This document shows positions 1 through 7,369 of a stretch of 18,114 nt of DNA, one piece after another. The notes below the pieces were generated by a model, which was not told the DNA's origin, did no database searches, and worked only from the letters and a program-made list of their open reading frames with translations. The DNA comes from Methylococcales bacterium (GTDB taxonomy: Bacteria > Pseudomonadota > Gammaproteobacteria > Methylococcales > Methylomonadaceae): NCBI GenBank assembly GCA_023144875.1, contig JAGLEW010000031.1, positions 1 through 18,114 on the forward strand, given 5' to 3'. Position numbers and translations under genes: made by a program. How positions within the stretch are numbered: position 1 is the first letter of the stretch; each line of letters starts with the position of its first letter.

Positions 1-1622
1 CTAAATTTATTTTTATTACAGGTGGAGTGGTTTCCTCACTCGGCAAAGGCATTGCAGCCTCTTCGTTGGCGGCGATTTTGGAAGAACGGGGTCTTAAAGT
101 CACGATGACTAAATTAGACCCTTATATTAATGTTGACCCAGGGACGATGAGTCCGTTTCAGCACGGTGAGGTCTTTGTGACGGAGGATGGGGCAGAGACC
201 GATTTAGATTTAGGGCATTACGAGCGGTTTCTCAAAACCACGATGTCTAAAAAGAATAATTTTACTACGGGGCAGGTGTATGAATCGGTGCTGCGTAAAG
301 AGCGTAAAGGGGAATATCTTGGTGCAACAGTACAAGTCATTCCACATATTACCGATGAAATTAAACGCCGAATTTATGCCAGTGCTGAGGATGTGGATGT
401 TGCGCTGATTGAAGTAGGCGGCACGGTCGGTGATATTGAATCATTGCCTTTTTTAGAGGCCATCCGCCAAATTCGAGTGGAGCAGGGCATGGATAAATCA
501 TTATTTATTCATTTAACCCTTGTACCTTATATTGCGTCGGCAGGGGAAATTAAAACTAAACCGACCCAGCATTCGGTGAAAGAATTACGCACCATTGGGA
601 TTCAGCCTGATATTTTAATTTGTCGTTCTCAAAAAGCCATTCCTGCGACGGAACGCCGTAAAATCGCTTTATTTACTAACGTGCCTGAAAAGGCGGTTAT
701 TTCTGCGATTGATGCGGATACTATTTATCGAATTCCTTTGTTATTAAATGAACAGGGCTTAGATGATATTGTGGTCGATCAATTACGCCTTGATGTACCT
801 TCAGCCAATTTATCTGAATGGACCTCGGTGGTGGATGCGGTGACTCATCCTCATGATGAGGTAACGATTGCAATTGTTGGGAAATACGTTGAACACGCAG
901 ATGCTTATAAATCCTTGGACGAAGCGTTAATACACGCTGGGATTCATACACGTAATAAAGTTAAAATTATTTATATTGATTCTGAAACCCTTGAAGAACA
1001 AGGGGTCGGGAAATTACAAAACTTGGATGCTATTTTAGTTCCAGGGGGCTTTGGTGAACGAGGGGTTGAAGGTAAAATTGCGACTGTGCGGTTTGCTAGA
1101 GAACATAATATTCCTTATTTAGGCATTTGTTTAGGGATGCAAGTGGCCGTTATTGAATTTGCCCGTAATGTGGTTGGCTTAGAAGGCACACACAGTACCG
1201 AGTTTTTAAAAAATACCCCACATCCTGTGATTGGTTTGATTACCGAATGGATGAATGAATGTGGTCAAGTGGAAACACGTGCCGAAAACTCTGATTTAGG
1301 CGGCACAATGCGCTTAGGCAGTCAAAAATGTCGTTTATTGTCGGATTCCTTGGCGGCAAAATTGTACCAAAAAGATGTGATTACCGAGCGCCATCGTCAT
1401 CGCTATGAGTTTAATAATCATTATATTGAGCAGTTAGAAGCGAAAGGAATGCGCTTTTCAGGGAAATCAATGGATGGACGTTTGGTCGAAGTCGTTGAAA
1501 TACCTGAACACCCGTGGTTTTTAGCCTGTCAATTTCACCCTGAATTTACCTCAACCCCAAGAAGAGGTCATCCTTTGTTTTCAGGGTTTGTACAAGCGGC
1601 AGTCGCACATAAAAAAGCTTAA
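1..1622 (+). CDS. pyrG: CTP synthase, 5' end cut by window edge
   Basis: CTP synthase converts UTP to CTP using ATP and glutamine-derived ammonia, the last step of cytoplasmic pyrimidine nucleotide synthesis. A GTG at position 27 opens an apparent 531-residue frame, but the same frame runs to the left edge and encodes KFIFITGG just before it. That is the conserved N-terminal strand leading into the P-loop GGVVSSLGKG, so the true start lies a few codons outside the window. The N-terminal synthetase domain shows KLDPYINVDPGTMSP and the GEVFVTEDGAETDLDLGHYERF block. The C-terminal class I glutamine amidotransferase domain has the nucleophile motif LGICLGMQ and the His-Glu pair in CQFHPEF. Its end overlaps the convergent carbonic-anhydrase-like gene by four bases. 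Identification is very secure. Confidence 0.98.
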   Translation, partial: KFIFITGGVVSSLGKGIAASSLAAILEERGLKVTMTKLDPYINVDPGTMSPFQHGEVFVTEDGAETDLDLGHYERFLKTTMSKKNNFTTGQVYESVLRKERKGEYLGATVQVIPHITDEIKRRIYASAEDVDVALIEVGGTVGDIESLPFLEAIRQIRVEQGMDKSLFIHLTLVPYIASAGEIKTKPTQHSVKELRTIGIQPDILICRSQKAIPATERRKIALFTNVPEKAVISAIDADTIYRIPLLLNEQGLDDIVVDQLRLDVPSANLSEWTSVVDAVTHPHDEVTIAIVGKYVEHADAYKSLDEALIHAGIHTRNKVKIIYIDSETLEEQGVGKLQNLDAILVPGGFGERGVEGKIATVRFAREHNIPYLGICLGMQVAVIEFARNVVGLEGTHSTEFLKNTPHPVIGLITEWMNECGQVETRAENSDLGGTMRLGSQKCRLLSDSLAAKLYQKDVITERHRHRYEFNNHYIEQLEAKGMRFSGKSMDGRLVEVVEIPEHPWFLACQFHPEFTSTPRRGHPLFSGFVQAAVAHKKA

Positions 1623-2149
1623 AGGTATTGGTTTTTAAGGTTGATATAGTGTTGAGCGGAATATTCTAATTGCGCTTTTTCTTGATCGGATAATGCCCGT
1701 ATTTTTTTTGCGGGCGCACCGAGGTAAAGATAGCCACTTTCAAGTATTTTCCCAGAAGAGACTAAGGCGGCCGCACCGACCATCACATAATCTTCAATCA
1801 CCGCATCGTCTAAAATAATCGCACCCATACCGATTAAGCAATAATCGCCTACGGTACACGCATGTACAATGGCTTTATGCCCAATGGTTACGCCTTTTCC
1901 TATAATTAAGGGGTGATCGCTTTGTGAGGGGTTATTTAAATTTTCATGTGAAACATGGAGCACGCTGCCATCTTGGACATTCGTGTCTTCTCCAATGGAA
2001 ATGGCGGCAACGTCGCCTCGAATAACGCTAGTCGGCCAAACAGATACATTATCACCGAGCGTAACATCACCAATGACAACGGCGGCTTCATCAATATAAA
2101 CACCTGTTCCAAGGTGAGGCCGTTTGTTTTTGAAGGGTCTAAGCGTCAT
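1619..2149 (-). CDS. gamma-carbonic anhydrase / YrdA-like hexapeptide-repeat protein
   Basis: This 176-residue protein belongs to the left-handed beta-helix (hexapeptide repeat) family that includes E. coli YrdA and gamma-carbonic anhydrases. It shows the typical opening around VVIGDVTLGDNVSVWP, then VIRGDV, the TNVQDGSVLHVSH segment and IGHKAIVHAC. These supply the cluster of histidines (H65, H68, H91, H96) that normally binds the zinc between trimer subunits. It ends in the usual family tail, ESGYLYLGAPAKKIR followed by a short helix. Many YrdA-type members have weak or unproven carbonic anhydrase activity, so the catalytic role is inferred. It is the last gene of a minus-strand group with the HAD-like and TetR genes, 32 bases downstream of the former, and its stop codon overlaps that of pyrG. 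Confidence 0.93.
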   Translation of the reverse strand: MTLRPFKNKRPHLGTGVYIDEAAVVIGDVTLGDNVSVWPTSVIRGDVAAISIGEDTNVQDGSVLHVSHENLNNPSQSDHPLIIGKGVTIGHKAIVHACTVGDYCLIGMGAIILDDAVIEDYVMVGAAALVSSGKILESGYLYLGAPAKKIRALSDQEKAQLEYSAQHYINLKNQYL

Positions 2150-2181
2150 AAGTATAAAAGGCAGGAAGAAATAATCAGTTG

Positions 2182-2940
2182 TTAGGCTAAAAAGTCTTGT
2201 AAGTTAATCGACTCAATACGAGGGTTTTGCTCAGCGTGGTTTTTGTCCTCTTGGGTGTTATAGCCCCATGTGGCAAAAAATAATTTGACGTTTTGTAATT
2301 GAGGATTATTGAGTACTTTTTGTAACATCGGCAGGCGGTCTTCATAAAAATAAAAGGTTTTCTGAGGATTTTTACCCAGTAATTCTATCAATATAGCCTC
2401 TTTGTCCATTTTTCGATCTAAGCCATAAATGTTATGTGGGGCTAGTTCAATATTATGAGCAGCTAATATTTGACTGACAAAGCGCTCTTGTTTTGTGGTA
2501 ATAATAACCCATTGATTATTTTGCTGGTTTAAACGATTTAATTTTTCAGCAATCCCTAAAAATAATGGGTTCATCGTAATCCAGTCGTGAATATCCTGTT
2601 GAATCCAATGGTCACGGGTTTCCCCAAACAGTTGCTTTAATGCCGCAATATCTTTTTTAGATGATTGAATAGTGCGATTAATTTTTGTTTGGTAATCACC
2701 GAGCAAGCTTTGTGCGTTTTCGCCCATATATAATAAGCGTATGATTAAAATGGCTTCATAGCCTGTTTCCATGATTGGGCGAACCAAACGAAACTGTTCA
2801 ATAATGGCTTCAGGGGGCTGTGTTTGGTCAAAATCATTCCATAAACAACAGGCTGCTTTCCAGCCTGTTATGGCCGTTTCAACCGCGCTATCACCGATAA
2901 CACCGTCAAAATCTAGTGCGTAAAAAATAGTTTGTGCCAT
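2182..2940 (-). CDS. HAD-superfamily hydrolase
   Basis: This 252-residue protein is a haloacid-dehalogenase-superfamily phosphatase-like enzyme. Motif I is LDFDGVIGDS, with the nucleophile D10 and the acid/base D12. Motif II is the strand WVIITTKQ with T148/T149. K180 in RKMDKEA fits motif III, and FYEDRLPML with E200/D201 fits the metal-binding motif IV. A helical cap lies between motifs I and II, roughly residues 20-125. The natural substrate cannot be read from the sequence. The start codon directly abuts the stop codon of the TetR gene (TAA then ATG, no gap) and no clear Shine-Dalgarno sequence precedes it, so translation is probably coupled to the regulator. That makes co-regulation with the TetR protein likely. 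Confidence 0.85.
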   Translation of the reverse strand: MAQTIFYALDFDGVIGDSAVETAITGWKAACCLWNDFDQTQPPEAIIEQFRLVRPIMETGYEAILIIRLLYMGENAQSLLGDYQTKINRTIQSSKKDIAALKQLFGETRDHWIQQDIHDWITMNPLFLGIAEKLNRLNQQNNQWVIITTKQERFVSQILAAHNIELAPHNIYGLDRKMDKEAILIELLGKNPQKTFYFYEDRLPMLQKVLNNPQLQNVKLFFATWGYNTQEDKNHAEQNPRIESINLQDFLA

Positions 2941-3540
2941 TTATTTTTTAACCACGGTATTCCATGCGGTTGTCCATGCTTGTGCTTGATAAGCATCGGC
3001 CTTTTTAGGGAGATCCCCACTTAGTACCATTTTTAAGGTGTGATAAATGATGCCAAAAAAATAGTTGTAGGCTAATAAAGAATCAAGCGAACGTATTTCC
3101 CCTTCTTTAATGCCTGATTGGAATATTTTTTTGATCTTTAAGAAAGGTGGAGTGCTTAATAAGGGCTTTTGGTCGGGTAAAAATTCATCAGTTCTGACGA
3201 TGAGTAAAAATTGTACAATTTCAGGCATGTCGTCGGTGAGTCGAAATAACAAATCGACAATTTCACGCAATTGTTCGGAGGATTTACGGTTTCTACGCCG
3301 AATATCATCAATAGAAATACTCAAACTATCTAAAATATTGGCATAGAGTGCATCAGCAATGGCTTGTTTATTTTTAAAATGCTGATAAATACCGCTGGGT
3401 GTTTTGAGTCCTACGGCATCTTTAATATCACTTAATGAGGTGTTGAAATAGCCTTTTTGGGCAAAAAGTTTAAGCGTCGCTTGTAGTATTTCATCCTGAG
3501 TAATAAGTTTTTTCGTTGGTTTTTCTTTTTCCTTATCCAT
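2941..3540 (-). CDS. TetR/AcrR-family transcriptional regulator
   Basis: This 199-residue protein has a classic TetR N-terminal DNA-binding domain. A lysine-rich start is followed by ITQDEILQATLKLFAQKGY, then SLSDIKDAVGLKTPSGIYQHFKNKQAI, which holds the helix-turn-helix and the conserved Y-x-H-F-x-x-K signature (about residues 10-65). The C-terminal ligand-binding half is all-helical and diverged, so the inducer cannot be predicted. The gene leads a minus-strand unit with the HAD-like hydrolase (stop and start codons abut) and then the carbonic-anhydrase-like gene. A perfect 6-bp-arm inverted repeat 37-58 bases upstream of the start is a good candidate for an autoregulatory operator. TetR family assignment is firm; the target genes are inferred from position. 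Confidence 0.92.
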   Translation of the reverse strand: MDKEKEKPTKKLITQDEILQATLKLFAQKGYFNTSLSDIKDAVGLKTPSGIYQHFKNKQAIADALYANILDSLSISIDDIRRRNRKSSEQLREIVDLLFRLTDDMPEIVQFLLIVRTDEFLPDQKPLLSTPPFLKIKKIFQSGIKEGEIRSLDSLLAYNYFFGIIYHTLKMVLSGDLPKKADAYQAQAWTTAWNTVVKK

Positions 3541-3576
3541 TCTATTTACTATTATTCTGTTTTATTTGAAAAGCAT

Positions 3577-3598
3577 TCAAGTGTCATAATGTACTTGA
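3577..3598. promoter_or_regulatory. inverted repeat upstream of TetR gene, candidate operator
   Basis: TCAAGT and ACTTGA form perfect 6-bp arms around a 10-base spacer, giving a 22-bp dyad 37-58 bases before the start codon of the TetR gene. TetR-family proteins commonly repress their own promoter through such a dyad. On the minus strand the left arm overlaps TTGAAT, a possible -35 element, but no convincing -10 follows at a sensible distance from the start codon, so the promoter itself is not assigned. The operator role is inferred. Confidence 0.5.
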
Positions 3599-3610
3599 GG
3601 CATGTCTCTG

Positions 3611-3636
3611 TTAGAGAATAATAATATTATTTCTAA
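3611..3636. repeat. AT-rich near-perfect palindrome behind pgsA
   Basis: A 26-base segment reads almost identically on both strands. With one unpaired G, the left half from TTAGA pairs with the right half ending TCTAA over about 12 positions. It lies seven bases past the pgsA stop codon and before the TetR operator. It contains almost no GC and is not followed by a T-run on the minus strand, so it is not a standard intrinsic terminator. It could weakly stabilise the pgsA mRNA end or bind a protein. Confidence 0.35.
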
Positions 3637-3643
3637 AAGAGGT

Positions 3644-4204
3644 TTAATTTTTTAAGGTTGCTAGTGCAACCGCTAGGTATTGCACCATTGACCACAAGGT
3701 TAAAATAGCCGCAATATACAATAACCAATAGCCGCCCGTAACAATGGGCAGTCCGATAAAGTCTTCACCATAAAGGAGCAATGTGATGGCTAACATTTGT
3801 GCGGTCGTTTTCCATTTTCCTAACGAAGAAACTTTAACCGTGGCGCTTTGCCCTATTTCTGCCATCCATTCTCTGAGTGATGCAATGGTGATTTCTCGGC
3901 CAATAATAATGGCGGCAGGAATGGTAAGATAAAGACTATGGGCGCTTTCAACTAATAAAACCAACACAATGGCGACCATTAATTTATCGGCAACAGGGTC
4001 AAGAAATGCCCCAAAAGCGGTTTCAAGTTGCATTTTTCGAGCAAGATAACCATCTAACCAATCGGTTATACCCGCTAATATAAAAATCCCCGTGCACGCT
4101 GTGTTTGCGTATTGCCACGGTAAATAAAAAACAACGACCAGTAAAGGAATTAAAGCAATCCTTAGCAGGGTTAAATAAGTTGGAATAGTAAGTTTAAAGG
4201 CCAT
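3644..4204 (-). CDS. pgsA: CDP-diacylglycerol--glycerol-3-phosphate 3-phosphatidyltransferase
   Basis: PgsA makes phosphatidylglycerol phosphate from CDP-diacylglycerol and glycerol-3-phosphate, the committed step to phosphatidylglycerol and cardiolipin in the inner membrane. The 186-residue protein carries the full CDP-alcohol phosphotransferase signature DG-x2-AR-x8-G-x3-D-x3-D, visible as DGYLARKMQLETAFGAFLDP followed by VADK around residues 50-75. Several hydrophobic membrane segments surround it. Length and the opening FKLTIPTYLTLLRIALIPLLV match the family. It starts inside the last codons of uvrC (11-base overlap), a gene pairing widely conserved in gammaproteobacteria, so it is co-transcribed and probably translationally coupled. 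Identification is secure. Confidence 0.97.
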   Translation of the reverse strand: MAFKLTIPTYLTLLRIALIPLLVVVFYLPWQYANTACTGIFILAGITDWLDGYLARKMQLETAFGAFLDPVADKLMVAIVLVLLVESAHSLYLTIPAAIIIGREITIASLREWMAEIGQSATVKVSSLGKWKTTAQMLAITLLLYGEDFIGLPIVTGGYWLLYIAAILTLWSMVQYLAVALATLKN

Positions 4205-6029
4205 CTTGATGGTGAAAAGTATCGTATATACGTTGTGCTAATGGGCGATTAATACCCTTTATGCTGCAAAGACTATCCACTCCTGCGCGTGAAATACCTT
4301 GCGAGCCACCAAATTGTTTTAACAATTGTTGTCGTCTTTTAGGGCCTAAACCCTTTATGTTTTCAAGGGGTGAGGTTTTTTTTAATTTTCCTCGCCTGTG
4401 TCGATGCGCAGTAATGGCAAAGCGATGAGCTTCATCACGGATTTGTTGAATAAGCAATAATGCACTCGCCCCCGATGTTATCTTTAATGGGTGCGGGTGT
4501 GTTGCCGTAATCAACTTCTCCATTCCAGCTTTTCTATCTACCCCTTTTGAAACACCAACTATCATAACATTTTTTATCATTAATTCACTTAAAGCCTTAT
4601 CAGCCGCTCGAACTTGTCCCTTACCTCCATCAATAAATAATAGGTCAGGGGCTTGATATTCCCCCTTTTTGATACGCTGATAACGTCTTAAAACCGCCTG
4701 ATAAATAGCCGCACAATCATCGCCATTCGTTATATCATCCATATTAAAACGACGGTAGGCTGATTTTAACGCGCCTTCCTGTGTAAAAACGACACACGAT
4801 GCGACTGTTTGCTGGCCTTGCGTATGACTAATATCAAAACATTCCAAACGTTTTGGCAACGCTTGTAAATTTAGTTGCTGTTGTAAATTAATAAAACGTG
4901 CATAAATGCTTTGTTTTTCGGCTAACTTAGTCGTTAACGCATTATGAGCATTAGCGCTTGCCATTTGCAACCATTTTAGACGATCGCCTCGAACATGGGG
5001 TGAAATAGCCACATTATGTTGTGCTTTCTGACTTAAAGCTGCACTTAATAGTGACTTTTCAGGCAAAGAATGGCTAACAATTAATTCATAAGGTATATTT
5101 TTTTCAAGATAATACTGAGGGATAAAGGCTTGTAAAATAAGTTCTTCCGACGATTGTTGATTTATTTTTGGGAAAAAAATTTTATTACCTAAATTTTGCC
5201 CTTGCCGAATAAAAAATACTTCAACACAGGCGATACCTGCTTTAGTCGCACAAGCAATAACATCCACATCGCCTCGGACACCGTGTACAAAATTTTTTTC
5301 TAAAATCGTGCGTAATTGACTAATTTTATCCCTAAAAAAAGTGGCTTGTTCATAATCAAGCTTTTTTGCGGATGACTCCATTTGTGCAATCAATTGATTA
5401 ATTAATAATGTACTTTGTCCTTCTAAAAAAAGGGTCGTATTTCGCACATCTTTTTGGTAATTTTCAGCGCTAATAACGTTGGCACAAGGAGCACTGCAAC
5501 GTTTGATCTGGTATTGTAAACACGGGCGTGAACGGTGGTTATAATAGGAATCTTCACATTGACGGACAGGGAATATTTTTTGTAATAGTTTCAGCGTTTC
5601 TTTGACGGCGTTCGCACTTGGATAGGGGCCAAAATATTGACCTTTTAGCCGTTTTGAACCTCGATGAATACTAAGTCTTGGAAAATCATGGTGGGTTGAT
5701 AAAAAAATATATGGGTAGGACTTGTCATCACGCAGACAAATATTATACCGAGGGTGATATTGTTTGATTTGTTGACTTTCTAATAAGAGTGCCTCGCCTT
5801 CGGTATGGGTAATCGTGACTTCAATACGCGCTATTTTTTTCACCATCACCTGTTGTTTTGCTGAGGCGACTGACTGGCTAAAATAACTGCTAACCCGCTT
5901 TTTAAGGTTTTTTGCCTTGCCAATATAAATAATATCGCCTTTAGGATTAAAAAATTTATAAATTCCTGATAGCGGCGTTAAATTTTGTAGAAAAAGGTGA
6001 GGGTCAAAATTCAAGGCGTTAGCACTCAT
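4194..6029 (-). CDS. uvrC: UvrABC system protein C, excinuclease
   Basis: UvrC makes both incisions flanking a DNA lesion during nucleotide excision repair, working with UvrA and UvrB. The protein has 611 residues, very near the E. coli length. The N-terminal GIY-YIG nuclease domain is seen as SGIYKFF and IIYIGKAKNLKKRVSSYF (about residues 20-50). A UVR UvrB-binding motif follows near residues 200-240 (LDYEQATFFRDKI). The RNase H-like second nuclease domain carries ECFDISHTQGQ and LLFIDGGKGQ and then IRDEAHRFAI. Two helix-hairpin-helix units close the protein (IKGLGPKRRQQLLKQFGG and SIKGINRPLAQRIYDTF). It lies eight bases behind the uracil-DNA glycosylase gene and overlaps pgsA, so it sits in the middle of a repair-flavoured operon. 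No strong Shine-Dalgarno is seen; the start is chosen by alignment to the family. Confidence 0.98.
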   Translation of the reverse strand: MSANALNFDPHLFLQNLTPLSGIYKFFNPKGDIIYIGKAKNLKKRVSSYFSQSVASAKQQVMVKKIARIEVTITHTEGEALLLESQQIKQYHPRYNICLRDDKSYPYIFLSTHHDFPRLSIHRGSKRLKGQYFGPYPSANAVKETLKLLQKIFPVRQCEDSYYNHRSRPCLQYQIKRCSAPCANVISAENYQKDVRNTTLFLEGQSTLLINQLIAQMESSAKKLDYEQATFFRDKISQLRTILEKNFVHGVRGDVDVIACATKAGIACVEVFFIRQGQNLGNKIFFPKINQQSSEELILQAFIPQYYLEKNIPYELIVSHSLPEKSLLSAALSQKAQHNVAISPHVRGDRLKWLQMASANAHNALTTKLAEKQSIYARFINLQQQLNLQALPKRLECFDISHTQGQQTVASCVVFTQEGALKSAYRRFNMDDITNGDDCAAIYQAVLRRYQRIKKGEYQAPDLLFIDGGKGQVRAADKALSELMIKNVMIVGVSKGVDRKAGMEKLITATHPHPLKITSGASALLLIQQIRDEAHRFAITAHRHRRGKLKKTSPLENIKGLGPKRRQQLLKQFGGSQGISRAGVDSLCSIKGINRPLAQRIYDTFHHQDGL

Positions 6030-6037
6030 AAAATGGA

Positions 6038-6685
6038 TCAGTGTTGATGCAATAAGCCATTAATTTGTCGAAAAACATCGTCAAACATATCTCGATTAAG
6101 ACGTTTAGTTTGCACGTTATAGCGACTGGTATGATAAGAATCCACTAAATAATGCCCACAAGGAAGTTCATGGCTTACATTATGTCCAAATTTTGCATGA
6201 CTTAATTTTAAGCCATAAGTTTTTAAAATGGCATTATGCGCCAATCCGCCTAAGGCTAAAATAACACTTTTTTCAGGCAATGTTTTAAGCTCTGCTTGCA
6301 AAAAAGGATTGCATTGATTGACTTCTAGGCCTGTGGGTTTATTTTGTGGTGGTAAACATTTTACCGCATTGGTAATTCGCGCATTGCTTAGTTTCAGGTC
6401 ATCATTTAAAGAGGTAGATATTGGCTTATTAGAAAAACCAAAATCATACAAGGCTTGATAGAGTAATAACCCTGCAAAATCTCCCGTAAAAGGTCGGCCT
6501 GTTGCATTTGCACCGTGCATTCCTGGAGCGAGTCCAACGACTAATAATTGTGCTTTTTCATCCCCAAAAGGGGCGACGGGTAGGGCATGATAATCAGGGT
6601 ATTGTTGTTTATTTTCAGTTAAAAAAGTATGCAGGCGTGGGCACTTTTGACAATTAAGATTAAAAATTTGATTGGAGAGAGTCAT
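6038..6685 (-). CDS. uracil-DNA glycosylase, family 5 (UdgB-like), iron-sulfur type
   Basis: This 215-residue enzyme removes uracil, and in family 5 often other deaminated bases, from DNA to start base excision repair. Motif 1 is GLAPGMHGANATGRPFTGD (residues 51-69), the form typical of family 5 (UDGb) rather than the GEAPG form of family 4. Four cysteines, C12 and C15 (C-x2-C) plus C110 and C125, are placed as the 4Fe-4S ligands of these families. NAVKCLPPQNKPT is another family block. The C-terminal active-site loop reads SYHTSRYNVQTKRL, with H185 in the catalytic position. The gene lies between dCMP deaminase and uvrC on the same strand, 51 and 8 bases away, consistent with a shared repair and uracil-control unit. 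The family is firm; the 5-versus-4 split rests on motif 1. Confidence 0.92.
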   Translation of the reverse strand: MTLSNQIFNLNCQKCPRLHTFLTENKQQYPDYHALPVAPFGDEKAQLLVVGLAPGMHGANATGRPFTGDFAGLLLYQALYDFGFSNKPISTSLNDDLKLSNARITNAVKCLPPQNKPTGLEVNQCNPFLQAELKTLPEKSVILALGGLAHNAILKTYGLKLSHAKFGHNVSHELPCGHYLVDSYHTSRYNVQTKRLNRDMFDDVFRQINGLLHQH

Positions 6686-6736
6686 TGCCAGTTATTTAAA
6701 ATAATGAATAGGGGCATTAAGGCTTTATTATTTTTC

Positions 6737-7261
6737 TTAATGGTATAGGTCTTGAGTTTTTTCCAGTGCGTCCAAAAAAAAAGTATCTTGGATGTCTAAG
6801 GTTGAGTAACAAATTACATTTACGTTGCTATCATCAAACATTTTATTAACGGCTTGATTGAGGCTAGTATGGTGGCTGTGTTTTTTTTTGCGTAAAAAAA
6901 TGACTTTTTTAATGCCGACCTGAATAATTGCTTGAGCGCAGGTATTACAAGGGAATTGCGTGACATACATGGTCGCCGCGCGCATCTCATTCGCCATCGC
7001 ATTATAAATGGCATTTTTTTCCGCATGGACAACGTAAGTGTGCTTTGAGCGCAATAAGTCATTATCATTATCTTCCCAGTAATGCGGGTCATCATCGCAG
7101 CATCCTCGTGGTAAGCCATTATAACCAATCCCAATTATTTTGTGATGTTTATCCACAATGCACGCGCCATTTTGAGTTTTAGGATCTTTTGAACGAAAGG
7201 AGGATAATAAGGCGATGGACATAAAATAGGAGTCCCAGCTCATATAGTTATTTTTTTTCAT
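6737..7261 (-). CDS. deoxycytidylate (dCMP) deaminase
   Basis: This zinc enzyme deaminates dCMP to dUMP, the substrate of thymidylate synthase. The 174-residue protein shows MSWDSYFMSIALLSSFRSKD, which closely parallels the N-terminal part of human DCTD, then GACIVD and IGIGYNGLPRGC. The catalytic motif is VVHAEKNAI with zinc ligand H79 and proton shuttle E81, and the second motif PCNTC supplies C105 and C108. The C-terminal IIQVGIKKVIF also matches DCTD-type enzymes. Two starts are possible: the first ATG at 7261, or the ATG at 7243 just before SWDSYF; neither has a clear Shine-Dalgarno. The neighbouring UDG removes uracil from DNA, a logical partner for an enzyme that raises dUMP. ComEB-type relatives exist, but the DCTD-like sequence makes dCMP deaminase the best call. 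Confidence 0.92.
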   Translation of the reverse strand: MKKNNYMSWDSYFMSIALLSSFRSKDPKTQNGACIVDKHHKIIGIGYNGLPRGCCDDDPHYWEDNDNDLLRSKHTYVVHAEKNAIYNAMANEMRAATMYVTQFPCNTCAQAIIQVGIKKVIFLRKKKHSHHTSLNQAVNKMFDDSNVNVICYSTLDIQDTFFLDALEKTQDLYH

Positions 7262-7369
7262 TATTTAAAAAAGGTGAGCGATTTAAGGTTAGGACGTAAA
7301 TTTGGAAATTTCACAAAAGGGTTTGTTACTTTTGTAAAATATTTGAGAGTGTAAATCGTTGTACGTTTA

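Noticed and set aside
27..29. GTG as the start of pyrG
   Set aside because: Six conserved residues of the N-terminal strand (FIFITGG) are encoded in frame before it, up to the window edge.
721..951. Minus-strand open frame inside pyrG
   Set aside because: It lies wholly inside a highly conserved plus-strand gene and its translation shows no recognisable fold or motif.
6820..7134. Second minus-strand frame over the dCMP deaminase gene
   Set aside because: It is a different frame of the same strand as a clearly conserved zinc deaminase; its Met/Arg/Thr-rich translation looks like an out-of-frame product.
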